Positions 8,715-18,401 are shown, counted from the stretch's first letter. The stretch is DNA of 64,000 nt from Symmachiella dynata (GCF_007747995.1 NZ_CP036276.1:1851001-1915000), one strand, 5' to 3'. Program-made: numbers and translations. The notes: generated from the letters alone by a model not told the origin.

Positions 8715-8966
8715 CTACTTCTTCTTTTTCTTCTTTTTGGCGGTTTTTTTCTTGGCCGCCTTCTTCTTGGCTACCTTTTTCTTAGCGACTTTCTTTTTAG
8801 CGGTTTTTTTCTTAGCCGCTTTTTTCTTGGTCGCTTTCTTCTTCTTCACGGCCTTTTTCTTGACGGCCTTTTTCTTGGTCGCCTTCTTCTTCACGGCCTT
8901 CTTCTTAGTCGCCTTTTTCTTTGCTGCCTTCTTGACAGCTTTCTTCGCTGCTTTTTTCTTGGCCAC
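8715..8966 (-). CDS. Lysine/alanine-rich histone H1-like protein
   Basis: 83 residues made almost only of Lys, Ala, Thr and Val in repeated AKKKA/TKKKA units, ending in seven lysines. There is no folded domain. This is the composition of bacterial H1-like C-terminal-tail proteins that bind and compact DNA through charge; the role here is inferred from composition alone. A strong ribosome site AAGGAGG lies seven bases before the GTG start, so translation is clearly intended. The repeats are imperfect at the DNA level, with AAG and AAA mixed, so the tract is not a simple recent expansion. It stands alone, with a long AT-rich upstream region and a shared terminator at its 3' end. Confidence 0.85.
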   Translation of the reverse strand: MAKKKAAKKAVKKAAKKKATKKKAVKKKATKKKAVKKKAVKKKKATKKKAAKKKTAKKKVAKKKVAKKKAAKKKTAKKKKKKK

Positions 8967-9558
8967 AGAAGTTCCTCCTTACAGAGCCAATTTGGTAGTC
9001 GTCTCGCCGCTGGCACCGGGCTTTAATTTCGGCAAAGACAAACCACACAACACCGAAACATGAATCCATTCCAACTTGTCGTACATGACAAGTGGCAGGA
9101 ACGCTCATTGATCAACAGTCGCGTTATCAACCGCAAACATTGAATCGAAATTCAAGCAATTCATAACCGTCGAACTCTTGAAAAATTAGAGTGTTCACTT
9201 GACACGTCGACATGGTAAGCATTTCGAGAGATTGTGCAAGACGTCTGTGGAGCATTTTTCGTTTCAATTGCTTTGCTGTGAATGCTTTGCGCGAAGCGTC
9301 GCAACAATGCACTGTCATAGAATTCTGTATCGCAACAAAGAACGCGCGCAACAGCGCGCATGAAAAAACGCGAAAAACGCCTATAAAACAAGCGTTAATC
9401 GCGTACGTCGTTTTTCAGGATGCGCTGCGCATGCTACGCACGATCGCATTGACGCACTGTGAAGCATGCCTTCGAAGTAGAGTATTTCCTCTGCAAAATT
9501 TTTTTTGCAAACTTTCATTTTTTTTAAAAATACGCGCTCAATAACATGCTATCGACGT
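8967..9558. other. 592-bp AT-rich intergenic region
   Basis: Upstream region of the H1-like gene and downstream of the TIM-barrel isomerase. It is richer in A/T than its surroundings, with runs of T and A near 9500-9530. The ribosome site of the H1-like gene is at 8972-8979. No convincing gene is seen; short open frames here have no coding character. Confidence 0.6.
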
Positions 9559-10380
9559 CTAAGAAACCGCGTTGAGCGTCTCTTGCATGTAACGAAAACT
9601 TTCGCGCGCGATCAGTTCAGCGCCCGGTTTGTAATCAAAAACTTCCACCGAAACCCAACCATCGTATTCAGTTTCCAACAACGCTTTGAAGATCGGCGCG
9701 AAGTCCGTTTCGCCCATTCCCGGTCCCAACAAGTTGCTGTCGTTGACATGAAAATGTCCGGTCACTTTTGCGTGACGATGTATCAATTCCGGAATCGAAT
9801 CCGACTCGCTCAACATCGCTTTGACATCTTGATGCAAAATGAAATTCGGATGGTCTACCAACCCTATCAACTCCACCCCCTCGGCACAGGTGGTGATGAA
9901 GTTTGTCTCCTTCGGCGTGAGCGGTTCCATACATAACTTCACATTGCGATCACTCAAAACCGGCATCGCCTTGCGGAACACCTCAGCCGCATTGGCCAGC
10001 GCCTGTTCCCGCGACATCCCCTCCTCGAGATTCCGTTGTTGAGGTGAGCCAAACACAAGAACCTCACCCCCCAAATCAGCACATGCGTGGGCCAATTCGG
10101 CAATATAGTCCGCCGTATTACTGCGAACGCCTGCGTCGGCTGTGGTCAGATGTAGGCCTTCGGTTTTTGCCAGAAGCCAATGCAAGCCAACAACTTCCAA
10201 CCCAGCGGCCTCCGCTTGCTTACGCAAGGTTTGTCGCTGTTCAGCGGTGACGTCGGTGACTCGGTCAGCCAGTGTGAACGGAGCGACTTCGATCCCCGTG
10301 TACCCCACATCAGCGATAAACTTGCATTGCCGTTCCCAATCCCAATCAACAAACAATTCTTGGCAAATGGCGAATTTCAT
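9559..10380 (-). CDS. Sugar isomerase/epimerase-like TIM-barrel protein (hydroxypyruvate isomerase-like)
   Basis: 273 residues starting MKFAICQELFVDWDWERQ, typical of the xylose-isomerase-like TIM-barrel (AP endonuclease 2) superfamily. Metal-site glutamates and aspartates are visible in KLCMEPLTPKETN, HFHVNDSNLLGPG and GWVSVEVFDY. Enzymes of this type isomerise or epimerise small sugars or keto-acids. The nearest well-known member in organisation is hydroxypyruvate isomerase, but specificity cannot be fixed from sequence. AAGGAT lies seven bases before the ATG. No signal peptide is seen, so it is cytoplasmic. It stands alone on the minus strand between two long intergenic regions. Confidence 0.85.
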   Translation of the reverse strand: MKFAICQELFVDWDWERQCKFIADVGYTGIEVAPFTLADRVTDVTAEQRQTLRKQAEAAGLEVVGLHWLLAKTEGLHLTTADAGVRSNTADYIAELAHACADLGGEVLVFGSPQQRNLEEGMSREQALANAAEVFRKAMPVLSDRNVKLCMEPLTPKETNFITTCAEGVELIGLVDHPNFILHQDVKAMLSESDSIPELIHRHAKVTGHFHVNDSNLLGPGMGETDFAPIFKALLETEYDGWVSVEVFDYKPGAELIARESFRYMQETLNAVS

Positions 10381-10819
10381 CTTCGGTATCCTTCAATTCA
10401 TTAGTACTGTTTTGCGCGGGACTCCCGACCCAGTCGGGTCATGACGGCAGTTCTTCCACTGCGCAGATTGTGTCGTCAATTTGTGAATCACCCCTCGGAT
10501 TATGAATTCTGCATCGCTATGTACCCTGGCAAGCTTGGTACATATTCTGGTGGCGAGCAGGTCCTCCGCATCCGGGTTGATTACGGTCTGTAGGATAACA
10601 GTGATCACTGACGACGACGAGTCTCCTCAGCCGGTTTGTTGTTCGTGTGGCGAGAACCGGTAGAATGTTGCGTAGCCGCGTGTCTCCAATTCACCATGCC
10701 GCTGATTTGTTTTGTTAACAATCGGGGCCAAAGTGGCACATCGGTGGAATTGGATACCAATCGGCTCAGAATAACACGACCGCGACAACACGGCCGCGAC
10801 ACCTCGACTGAAACGCATC
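10381..10819. other. 439-bp intergenic region between divergent genes
   Basis: Contains the upstream regions of the TIM-barrel isomerase (minus) and cardiolipin synthase (plus). A small palindrome, GACTCCCGACCCAGTCGGGTC, lies near 10420-10440. No gene, RNA or clear promoter could be supported. Confidence 0.5.
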
Positions 10820-12247
10820 ATGCTCACTCTTTATTTCTGGATCACACTTTGCGGTTACCTCGTAACGTTGCTATTGATCCCAGTCGTGCTGTTGCAGAAG
10901 AAGCGGCCGGTCTCAACCGTGGCTTGGCTGTTTTTGATCGTGCTCGCTCCCTATTTCGGCGCGTTGTTCTATCTCGTCTTCGGTGTCAACCGCGTGCAAC
11001 GCCGCGTGATGCGTAAAACGGTCTCCGATCGCCAAATCTCGCGGCTCCTTCCTGAACTGACGCACTATCAATTGCTCCCCGGCGAAGGTCTCACCGCCAA
11101 GCAGCAGAACATTGTGCGGTTGATCAACCATCTCTCTTCCACGCGACCGACCATCGACAATCGTATCGAGTTGCTCAACGATACCAATCAGACCTTGGGA
11201 TTGATCGAACAGGCGATCCTTGCCGCTGAGCATTCGTTGCATTTGGAGTACTACATTTGGCAAATGGATCGCACCGGCACACGCGTGCGGGACTTGTTGA
11301 TTCAAAAAGCCGGTGAAGGCGTGACCGTCCGGTTTCTGTATGACGGAATCGGCTCGATGTTCCTTAGCCGCAAATTTCTGCGTCCAATGATCGATGCGGG
11401 CATCCAAGTCGCTGCGTTTCTACCGGGAAGATCGTTTCGTGAACGTTGGTCAATCAATCTGCGCAGCCATCGCAAAATTGTGATCGTCGACGGTCAAATT
11501 GGATTCACCGGAGGGATGAACATCGGCGACGAATACTTGGGACGCGATCCGCAACTGGGGTATTGGCGGGATACACATGTGAAGCTGCAAGGCCCGGTCG
11601 TCTTGCAGTTGCAACAAGTTTTCGCCGAGGATTGGTTTTATGCGGTCGGCGAGGAATTGACCCAACCGGAACTCTATCCCGATCCGCGCATCAGCGGCGA
11701 CAACGTTGCTCAGATTGTCTCGTCGGGGCCGATCGATGAATTCAATTCGTTTCACGCGTTGTTCTTCGCCGCAATTGCTAAAGCCGAGCAGAACATCACG
11801 ATGGCGACCAGCTATTTCGTGCCCACGGAACCGTTGATGTCCGCATTGACCACCGCCGCATTTCGCGGGGTCAAGGTCCGCTTGTTGTTGTCCGGACACG
11901 GGAACTATTGGTGGATGTTGTACGCGGGCCGTGGATACTACGACGAACTGTTGGACGCGGGAGTCGAAATCTTTGAATACCAAAAAGGTTTGCTGCACAG
12001 TAAGACGCTAACAATCGACGGCAATTGGTCGCTGGTCGGGACGGCGAATTTCGACGTGCGCAGTTTGTTGCTCAACTTCGAAGTCGGCGTCGCTGTCTAT
12101 GATCAGGAAATGGCGCGGCAACTGGAAACCGCATTCGAGAAAGACATCGTCTCAGCGCGGGTGATTGACAGGGAGTCTTGGAATAAACGAGGTCTCGGCC
12201 GACGGTTGAGCGAAAACTTGATGAAGATCTTTTCGCCGGTCTTGTAA
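10820..12247 (+). CDS. cls: Cardiolipin synthase, phospholipase D family
   Basis: 475 residues. Two N-terminal membrane segments (about residues 3-22 and 33-55) are followed by two phospholipase D HKD sites: HRKIVIVD with GGMNIGDEY, and HSKTLTID with GTANFDVRS. The pair forms the active site that joins two phosphatidylglycerol molecules into cardiolipin at the inner membrane. The length and N-terminal anchors fit bacterial Cls of the ClsA type. The ATG directly precedes the first membrane segment. No partner gene sits beside it. Confidence 0.93.
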   Translation: MLTLYFWITLCGYLVTLLLIPVVLLQKKRPVSTVAWLFLIVLAPYFGALFYLVFGVNRVQRRVMRKTVSDRQISRLLPELTHYQLLPGEGLTAKQQNIVRLINHLSSTRPTIDNRIELLNDTNQTLGLIEQAILAAEHSLHLEYYIWQMDRTGTRVRDLLIQKAGEGVTVRFLYDGIGSMFLSRKFLRPMIDAGIQVAAFLPGRSFRERWSINLRSHRKIVIVDGQIGFTGGMNIGDEYLGRDPQLGYWRDTHVKLQGPVVLQLQQVFAEDWFYAVGEELTQPELYPDPRISGDNVAQIVSSGPIDEFNSFHALFFAAIAKAEQNITMATSYFVPTEPLMSALTTAAFRGVKVRLLLSGHGNYWWMLYAGRGYYDELLDAGVEIFEYQKGLLHSKTLTIDGNWSLVGTANFDVRSLLLNFEVGVAVYDQEMARQLETAFEKDIVSARVIDRESWNKRGLGRRLSENLMKIFSPVL

Positions 12248-12629
12248 CGTTCCCGCCATAAAGCTTACCCCCTCTCCCTCTGGGAGAGGGCCGGGGTGAG
12301 GGTTTTCGCATTACCAAGCGATGATCCATCTCACCGCATCGACCACCCATCATCTGTTTTGCACTCAAGGCAATGCATCATTCGAAGCTGTAAAAGAACG
12401 CGCGCAGAGTCGCGGAGGCGCAAAGAAGACAAAGAAAGGTTTTGGATGCTGCGTTCTTGAGAACTGAGCGGATCAGGTTCTCTTGGAGCTGCGCGTGACC
12501 AACCAGCGTTCATCAGCTCTTCACCTCAAAACGGTACCCCTCTGCGGCTCTGCGCGCGGCTTTTTCCAGGACGGTTTATCACTCGTCCTGCATCGAAAGA
12601 GGAGTCGCACCCACGGGGCAGGGGATGGA
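12248..12629. repeat. Intergenic region with widespread low-complexity repeats
   Basis: 382 bp between convergent genes. Near 12269-12305 is the hairpin CCCTCTCCC ... GGGAGAGGG followed by CCGGGGTGAGGG, a motif I know from intergenic DNA of many bacteria. At 12395-12425 and 12538-12570 are fragments built on CTCTGCGGC and GCGCAAAG, related to a piece at 22090-22133. No coding sequence is seen. Confidence 0.6.
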
Positions 12630-13529
12630 TTAACTCTCCTGTTCGCCGCGTTCTTTTTCAGCAGCATCTTTCCAGGGTGATTCGGCCGGTGTGTCCGGTT
12701 TGACGTAGAACTCGCTAATGTCGAGTTGGTTTTTGGATTCACGTTCCAAGAGCGTCAGCCGTTTCTCCATGTTGATGAGCTTGGCTTTTAATTCCCCGAC
12801 AAGTGACTCTTGCGAAGTCTTGGGTTGCGGACGGGGGACGGCCGGGTATCCCAGGTGCCGCTGCAGGGCGGCGAACATGTACAACGGATCGCGACCGCGG
12901 TTCGCATAAGCAATGCGTCCTGCCTTGTGTCCGAACAGCACCGGTTCGGCCGGCTGGTAGTCGGGATTGCGATTCTTGCGGCGGTACTCATCCACGGAGT
13001 ACTGTGAACGCATGCAAATCAGATCGGCGAAATCAGTTGTCCCTAGCTGAAGACGCGTGCGCATGATCCATTCGGACCAATGTTTGTCATAAATCGGATC
13101 ACCCGCCATCGCCTTCATGCCCGCGTCGTAGCCGAGCTTATTGCGGCTGAGGCATTCGAAGTGATAGACGAACATGCCAGCGGGGGTGGGATCCTTGATG
13201 CGATATTCCGCTTCGTATTGCAAAATCTCCAACGCCGTCCGCTGATCAAAGCGGGAATAATCGTCCTCGGCGGCTGAGATGATGTAGGTTTGAAACTCGG
13301 TGAAATAGTGGTCCAGCCGCGCCATTCCCTCGCCCATGCGTCCATTGAGAACCATCTCACCCACCAAAAATTCAAGCGCCATCGGCAATTTTGTGGTGGC
13401 CAGAATTTCCTCTTTGAGGTCGGCCAGGATCACTTGCGACGGTACGCTATCTTCTAACCGCTGACGAAACACGCGAAAGAAGTACGCCTGTTCCACATAT
13501 TCTTCGGTTTCGAGCAAGGCGTGTGGCAT
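12630..13529 (-). CDS. Conserved-looking protein of unknown function with a C-terminal coiled coil
   Basis: 299 residues without signal peptide or membrane segment. The body (1-220) is helical-looking and rich in aromatic and acidic residues. A C-terminal stretch (about 230-270, LVGELKAKLINMEKRLTLLERE) has heptad leucines that predict a coiled coil, followed by a Pro/Lys/Glu-rich tail. I do not recognise a named domain. Codon use and composition match the neighbours, so it is a real gene. It lies downstream of, and on the same strand as, the two-domain hydrolase, about 90 bases away, and could be co-transcribed with it. Confidence 0.75.
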   Translation of the reverse strand: MPHALLETEEYVEQAYFFRVFRQRLEDSVPSQVILADLKEEILATTKLPMALEFLVGEMVLNGRMGEGMARLDHYFTEFQTYIISAAEDDYSRFDQRTALEILQYEAEYRIKDPTPAGMFVYHFECLSRNKLGYDAGMKAMAGDPIYDKHWSEWIMRTRLQLGTTDFADLICMRSQYSVDEYRRKNRNPDYQPAEPVLFGHKAGRIAYANRGRDPLYMFAALQRHLGYPAVPRPQPKTSQESLVGELKAKLINMEKRLTLLERESKNQLDISEFYVKPDTPAESPWKDAAEKERGEQES

Positions 13530-13620
13530 GGGCCGCCAGGGGTCAGCGAAAGGAAACGATAATCGCCGCCTGTGCGACGCAATCGAGGAAAACCGCGGGG
13601 TCTGATGCGGAGTCGCAAGA

Positions 13621-15759
13621 CTATTTCAACAACAATTCCGCCGCTTTATTCATATCGAGCTTCTCATCGATCAAGGTTAACTTGCCTTGCGCGGCGTCAT
13701 AGACGGTTTTCAACGGCTGTAGCTCAGCGGTGGGTACGCCTTTGGTGCCGGCGACTGTCAATTCCGCCGGTGCGGCGAGTGCGGTCAGGCCTCCCAGTCC
13801 GCCATACTTCAGTGCGCCGGCCAACAGCATGGGGTCGTTGATTGACGTCACTGATTCAAATCCGAAACCGTTGGCGTCTACGATCGTTTTGTCGACCGTT
13901 TTTCCTGCCAGTCCACGAGCCAACATCGCCCACGGGCCAGCTTCGCCGGTCCCGATCAGATGAATCGTGTTGATGTTTTCATCTTCGACCATGGTGCCGA
14001 TCACCGTCAAAATATCGCGAACACGATTGGCGAGTACCGAGCGGTTATAGGCCAACGTGTAGCCCGCATATTTTTCATCCAGCGCCGGGTACTTGGGTTT
14101 TTCACCCTCAGCAACAAACTCTCCGGTCAAAAACAGATCGGCCCCGACAACAGCAAAACCCTCGTCAAGTAAATCTTGCACCGCTGACTTCGGTTCACCA
14201 TCTTCGGTGAACAATCCCGCCTTACCATCGGGATGCACCCACAAGACCGCTTCGCCGTTAAAGTTTGGCGACACTAATGCAATCAACGGCACTTGCTCCT
14301 GGGCACCCGTACGACCGACCAGCAATTTGTAGATGTCATAACCCGATTCGTGGACTGTATCCCGATCTTCGCGTTCCAGGTCCATCGCCTCAGGGACCCC
14401 TGTGTCCAACATCACATTTGCGGCGGCGCGAATTGTTTTGTCATACCGGGCCACGTCTGTTTGGGATTTGGGGAGGAGGCTGTCGAACATTTGTTTTTGA
14501 TATTCCGTGACAGCTTCACGGAGCGACGCCGCGTCGGATGCGTTTTCGGGCAATGGATGGGCCTCGTCGAACACGCTCAATTCGGCAGGGGGGATCGGTT
14601 CAAAATCGGTTTCTTTATAAGGAGTGTCGCGTCCGATTTTGAGGTGCTGGTTCATCCAGTCATACATCCGTTCCCGGGCCACTTGGTTGTAATTGTGGCC
14701 GAACTGCGGATATGCCTTGGCGTCCACATTTTCCTGCGCTCCATACAAGGAGTACACCTGTTTCAATTCCGGCAAGCCTTTGGTTTCGATATCAATCGTC
14801 CAGTCGTTGGCTCCGGTCATGCCCAGCGGACGCGGCGCGAAGAGTGCGGCGATGGCGACATTGTTGATACCCAACCGCAAGTAGGAGGCATTCTCGCAAA
14901 TGCAGCCCCCCTGCATGTTGCTGGAGACCATGACCGCGGGAAAGGCGGCCGCTGGACGAGGGTCGATCGCGCACAGCATAAACGTTTGTGTCCCGCCGCC
15001 ACTGGAACCGGAGACGCCGAGACGGTCTGTATCGACATCGGGCAGCGAGGCAAGAAAGTCGAGTGCACAGAGTGAATTGTAGGTCTGCAATCCCATGAAA
15101 TTTTGTAGCCGCGATAAAGCCTCAACATCGCGGAAACCTTCGGTATGGCCGATTTGCTTGCTGTCGGCGTTGCCCACCATGTCATAGTGAAAGACAACGC
15201 ACCCCATGCGAGCCAGTCCCACCATGCGGGCCTGCAGCGGATACCGCGCGGCCGACATCAGGCTTTCGCCACCTCCTTCAATTTGTTTTTTTGCCGCCTC
15301 TTCACCGGCATCGTAAAAGCGGCCTTGGTTCCAGTGACCATGAGGGGCAAGCACCGCCGGCAATCGTCCGGGCCGATTTTTGGGGCGATACAAATTGCCC
15401 GTCACATAATGTCCGGGAGCCGAGGGAAGAAATACCTTCTCCACGGTGTAGTCATCGCGCTCGATTTTTCCGTGAATCGTCGGATTCGGTTCCGGGCGGG
15501 GAGGCAACGGCCACAATCCGGTGCTCACCAGCACCTGCTTGCGAATCGCGTCCGCTTCTCGCAACCAAGCCGCTTTGGTCGCTGGAGGTGCCCAGGGATG
15601 ATTCTTGTCTCGCAAATGACGAGGCGTTCCCAGCCGCGCGTCCGCCGGCAATTGACCGGCGGGCAACACCCGCGTCACGTCCGCTGCCTTGTCCGCACCG
15701 CGAACGTCCGTCACGCAAATTGCAGAAACAAGGATCAAACTAACAACCAAGTATCTCAT
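13621..15759 (-). CDS. Secreted two-domain alpha/beta hydrolase (acetyl-xylan-esterase-like)
   Basis: 712 residues with a Sec signal peptide (1-22, ending VRGA). The first hydrolase domain (about 95-400) has the nucleophile elbow G-S-S-G-G (S253) and a candidate catalytic His in QFGHNYN. This arrangement resembles planctomycete acetyl-xylan-esterase-like proteins that act on polysaccharide esters outside the cytoplasm. The C-terminal part (about 480-700) looks like a second hydrolase fold, but its elbow is G-T-G-E-A-G (603-608), with glycine where the serine should be. So one domain is probably catalytic and the other structural or binding. GGAAAG precedes the ATG. The true substrate is unknown. 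Confidence 0.82.
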   Translation of the reverse strand: MRYLVVSLILVSAICVTDVRGADKAADVTRVLPAGQLPADARLGTPRHLRDKNHPWAPPATKAAWLREADAIRKQVLVSTGLWPLPPRPEPNPTIHGKIERDDYTVEKVFLPSAPGHYVTGNLYRPKNRPGRLPAVLAPHGHWNQGRFYDAGEEAAKKQIEGGGESLMSAARYPLQARMVGLARMGCVVFHYDMVGNADSKQIGHTEGFRDVEALSRLQNFMGLQTYNSLCALDFLASLPDVDTDRLGVSGSSGGGTQTFMLCAIDPRPAAAFPAVMVSSNMQGGCICENASYLRLGINNVAIAALFAPRPLGMTGANDWTIDIETKGLPELKQVYSLYGAQENVDAKAYPQFGHNYNQVARERMYDWMNQHLKIGRDTPYKETDFEPIPPAELSVFDEAHPLPENASDAASLREAVTEYQKQMFDSLLPKSQTDVARYDKTIRAAANVMLDTGVPEAMDLEREDRDTVHESGYDIYKLLVGRTGAQEQVPLIALVSPNFNGEAVLWVHPDGKAGLFTEDGEPKSAVQDLLDEGFAVVGADLFLTGEFVAEGEKPKYPALDEKYAGYTLAYNRSVLANRVRDILTVIGTMVEDENINTIHLIGTGEAGPWAMLARGLAGKTVDKTIVDANGFGFESVTSINDPMLLAGALKYGGLGGLTALAAPAELTVAGTKGVPTAELQPLKTVYDAAQGKLTLIDEKLDMNKAAELLLK

Positions 15760-15893
15760 AGCAATGCTTTCCGGACCAACAATTGAGGATTATCTAAATC
15801 GAAGACAAAATTATAGTCGGCAAGTCGATTCTCAACTCTCTGACGCATGACCCGCTGTTTGGGCGTCACAAGAACAGACAGCACGCAGAAGGT

Positions 15894-16508
15894 TCATTGC
15901 TCGCCACTGGAGTCTTTCGTAGCCGGAGTTGAATCGTCTTCGCTGTCGGTATTGGGCTGCGCTGGCTCCTCCGCATCATTTTCATCAGAGGGGGGTGTCG
16001 CACCTTCATCGGCGGAGACATCGGCTGTCTTTCTGGCCTCTTCATTTTTTTTGAGTACTTCTAAGAGTTCCTCCTCACGTTTCATTTCTTCATAGATGCC
16101 GGCCCCGCGGCTGATGAGATCCGGCCGTTTGGCAACGATATGAAAGTCCAATCCGTCCGCTAAGGAGGGGGAACCGGTGTACATGGCCAACGATTTGGAA
16201 AACACGGTTCGATGTTGCGACTCAATTCCGAACAAAACTTGACCGGAGCAGACGATTTTCGCATCACCCTGCAAATTCGTGGTGAAATCGAATGCGTCGT
16301 CGTTGGTGTAAACCGTCAACAGCGTCTTGGCGAGCGGTCGTCCCTGTTCGTCTTCCAGGTGCACGTGGACGGTGTTGGGGAAACCATTGGTTTTCCAAGT
16401 CACATCCGCCAACGGTCCGTACTGGTTCGGAGACAATTCCTTCCAGAACCAGTTGCAGATGAGTCCCACCACAAAAATAACGACGATAAAAATAGCCCAA
16501 CGTTTCAA
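15894..16508 (-). CDS. Membrane-anchored protein of unknown function
   Basis: With a TTG start preceded by AAAGGTGG the protein is 204 residues: one N-terminal membrane segment (about 4-22), an extracytoplasmic beta-rich domain (GRPLAKTLLTVYTNDDAF, 60-150) and a low-complexity acidic Ser/Thr/Glu/Asp tail (from about 165). A longer frame back to 16655 adds 49 residues with no signal character, so I prefer the TTG. I recognise no family. The tail suggests an unstructured region that could interact with basic partners, but that is a guess. Confidence 0.65.
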   Translation of the reverse strand: MKRWAIFIVVIFVVGLICNWFWKELSPNQYGPLADVTWKTNGFPNTVHVHLEDEQGRPLAKTLLTVYTNDDAFDFTTNLQGDAKIVCSGQVLFGIESQHRTVFSKSLAMYTGSPSLADGLDFHIVAKRPDLISRGAGIYEEMKREEELLEVLKKNEEARKTADVSADEGATPPSDENDAEEPAQPNTDSEDDSTPATKDSSGEQ

Positions 16509-16685
16509 GACGAGACCACCTTTTAACGAATACGTAAATAACCGTAGATGAACTGTTATCATACCAATCCCCTGATCGAACGTCGAGTAATTGTCGCGTT
16601 CACAGGGCGGGGAGGGCTTGACCCGCAATTCGGTGTCCCCGCATAATGCAACCAAGCAAACGGACCTTGCCGAGAGGGCAATCTA

Positions 16686-17507
16686 TTGACATCGGAACGT
16701 ACGGAACCCGAAACAAACAAATTCGCGGCACTCGCCGGAACCCTGTGGAGCGTGGCGGTCAAAGTCGCCGCCGTCGTCCTCAGTTGGATCTGGCGGAAGT
16801 CGAGGATCGTCTGCGCCTATTACTGGGAACGCCGACAGAATTTTTGGCAGCATTTCACCGAATACGCCCGTGATTTGCGTCCGGAACGGTTTGTTACCCG
16901 CGAAATTCGCGTTTCCAGCGAGGAACAATACCTCAACGCCGAATACGACGACGAGACGTGGAAAGTCCGGCTCCCCAAAATGTGCGTCGTCTGCGGCACG
17001 CCGGGTGAAGGCGCGCCCTTGACGGAAAACTATCAGGTCGAAAACCTGACCGCCCCCTTTTGGAGTGTCGTGGTCGGAACACTCTCCGGATTTGTGCTAT
17101 GGATGTTGGTTTGGAACTGGTTTTTTCCAATCGGAATCATTCTCGGTTTCGCGATTGGCTACGGTCGGCATGCGACCGTCAATGTGAAGATCAAACAATG
17201 GAAGTGCGATAAGCACCGGGACTCAACCCGTTATCCACGACTACGGACATTCGCCGACTTTTTGATCATCAGTGTCGGCAGCAAGGAATTGAGACAAGAA
17301 TTCAGGCATCAACGCAAAGGGGATCGCGGAGATTACGGTTCCCATGTCCCCGAGCAGACCTATGTGCCGGCGGTGGCGACTGAACCGGTCACGCCCGAGA
17401 TCGAACCCATCCCGTTAGCGGAGGAAGCACATGACTCCATCGAAATCGACGAGCGGGAACGCCTCGATCCTTCCGCGATCGAGGATCAGGAACCACCGCC
17501 GTTATGA
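16686..17507 (+). CDS. Membrane protein of unknown function with a CxxC pair
   Basis: 273 residues from a TTG start that has GAGAGGG eight bases upstream. A hydrophobic stretch occurs at about 20-35 and a clear pair of membrane segments at about 118-160 (VVVGTLSGFVLWML and FFPIGIILGFAIGYG). Just before them is KMCVVCGTPGEGAP and just after them KCDKHRD, so two Cys-x2-Cys-like groups flank the membrane hairpin. This could bind a metal or form a disulfide. The C-terminal 60 residues are acidic and Pro rich. It is divergent from the membrane-anchored gene on its left. No named family is recognised. Confidence 0.7.
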   Translation: MTSERTEPETNKFAALAGTLWSVAVKVAAVVLSWIWRKSRIVCAYYWERRQNFWQHFTEYARDLRPERFVTREIRVSSEEQYLNAEYDDETWKVRLPKMCVVCGTPGEGAPLTENYQVENLTAPFWSVVVGTLSGFVLWMLVWNWFFPIGIILGFAIGYGRHATVNVKIKQWKCDKHRDSTRYPRLRTFADFLIISVGSKELRQEFRHQRKGDRGDYGSHVPEQTYVPAVATEPVTPEIEPIPLAEEAHDSIEIDERERLDPSAIEDQEPPPL

Positions 17508-17696
17508 CGGACCGGGAAGTCGCGACTCAACACGACTCTGGAAACCGAACATGATTTAAAGGCCACCTTGAAGTTGCGGACAACTTATTGAGTGGCACTC
17601 AACGCGTTTTCGCCTCCCGGCGAATCATTATTGCTATTCCACATTTGCCACAACGTAACAAATCGTTTTGTGGCACTGATCGGTGAGATCGAGAAC

Positions 17697-18203
17697 ATGG
17701 CTGCCAGCTCGCGCTTTCGCAGAATCTTGTCCAAAGTGGAAGGATATCTGGAACTCGAAATGCCCGAAAAAGCGCTGGAGGAGTTGGCGAAAATCGACGA
17801 ACAGTATCGATCCCGCTTCTCCGTTCAATATTTGCATGGCATGGCGTATCGCGATCGCCAACAGTACGACCAGGCATTGCCGTATTTCTTACGGGCCTTG
17901 GCTGAAAAACCGGAGCGCGTCGAAGTGCTCTTGGCATTGGCGTGGTGTTACAAACGCATTGACCGCTTGGACGAGGCCATCTCCGCGATGGAGCAGGCGT
18001 ATCGCGTCGCCCCACAGGAGCCGATCGTGCTCTACAACATGGCCTGTTACTGGTCGCTCGCCGGTGATAAAACCAACGCCCTCTCTTGGCTGGGCCGCGC
18101 CTTACGCATGGATCAGGACCTGCGGAAACTCATTGAAGATGAGCCTGATTTTGATACCTTGCGGCACGACCCCGATTTCGAGATGATCGTGCGCAGTAAG
18201 TAG
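17697..18203 (+). CDS. TPR repeat protein
   Basis: 168 residues with two or three tetratricopeptide repeats (about 15-130): RQQYDQALPYFLRAL, RLDEAISAMEQAYRVAPQ, GDKTNALSWLGRALRMD. TPR helices form scaffolds for protein binding; the partner is unknown. The ending DEPDFDTLRHDPDFEMIV is common in planctomycete TPR proteins. I start at the internal ATG because the upstream 35 residues of the longer frame (from 17592) look non-coding. No signal peptide is present with this start. Confidence 0.78.
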   Translation: MAASSRFRRILSKVEGYLELEMPEKALEELAKIDEQYRSRFSVQYLHGMAYRDRQQYDQALPYFLRALAEKPERVEVLLALAWCYKRIDRLDEAISAMEQAYRVAPQEPIVLYNMACYWSLAGDKTNALSWLGRALRMDQDLRKLIEDEPDFDTLRHDPDFEMIVRSK

Positions 18204-18401
18204 TCATCCGTTTCACGTGCTAAGTAGTGGCCACCCGATCATCGCCTTCGGTTATGATTGTCTGTACCGCGGTTGCGTCCCGGCCACAAGCAGCATTCTC
18301 GCGTGAGGGTGCCTAGCGAGTTGCGATGAGCCCACGTCGACAACGCTCTGTCAATTTGTTGAAATTCACCTAACCTCCGCAAACTAAAAAAACTATACGT
18401 C

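Noticed and set aside
8671-9063. Plus-strand Phe/Ala-rich open frame opposite the H1-like gene
   Set aside because: It is the reverse of lysine codons (TTC/TTT); the minus strand has the ribosome site and the sensible protein.
9212-9544. 110-codon plus-strand frame in the AT-rich gap
   Set aside because: No ribosome site, odd composition and many rare-looking codons; probably chance in AT-rich DNA.
10393-10608. 71-codon minus-strand frame upstream of the TIM-barrel isomerase
   Set aside because: No ribosome site and no protein-like pattern.
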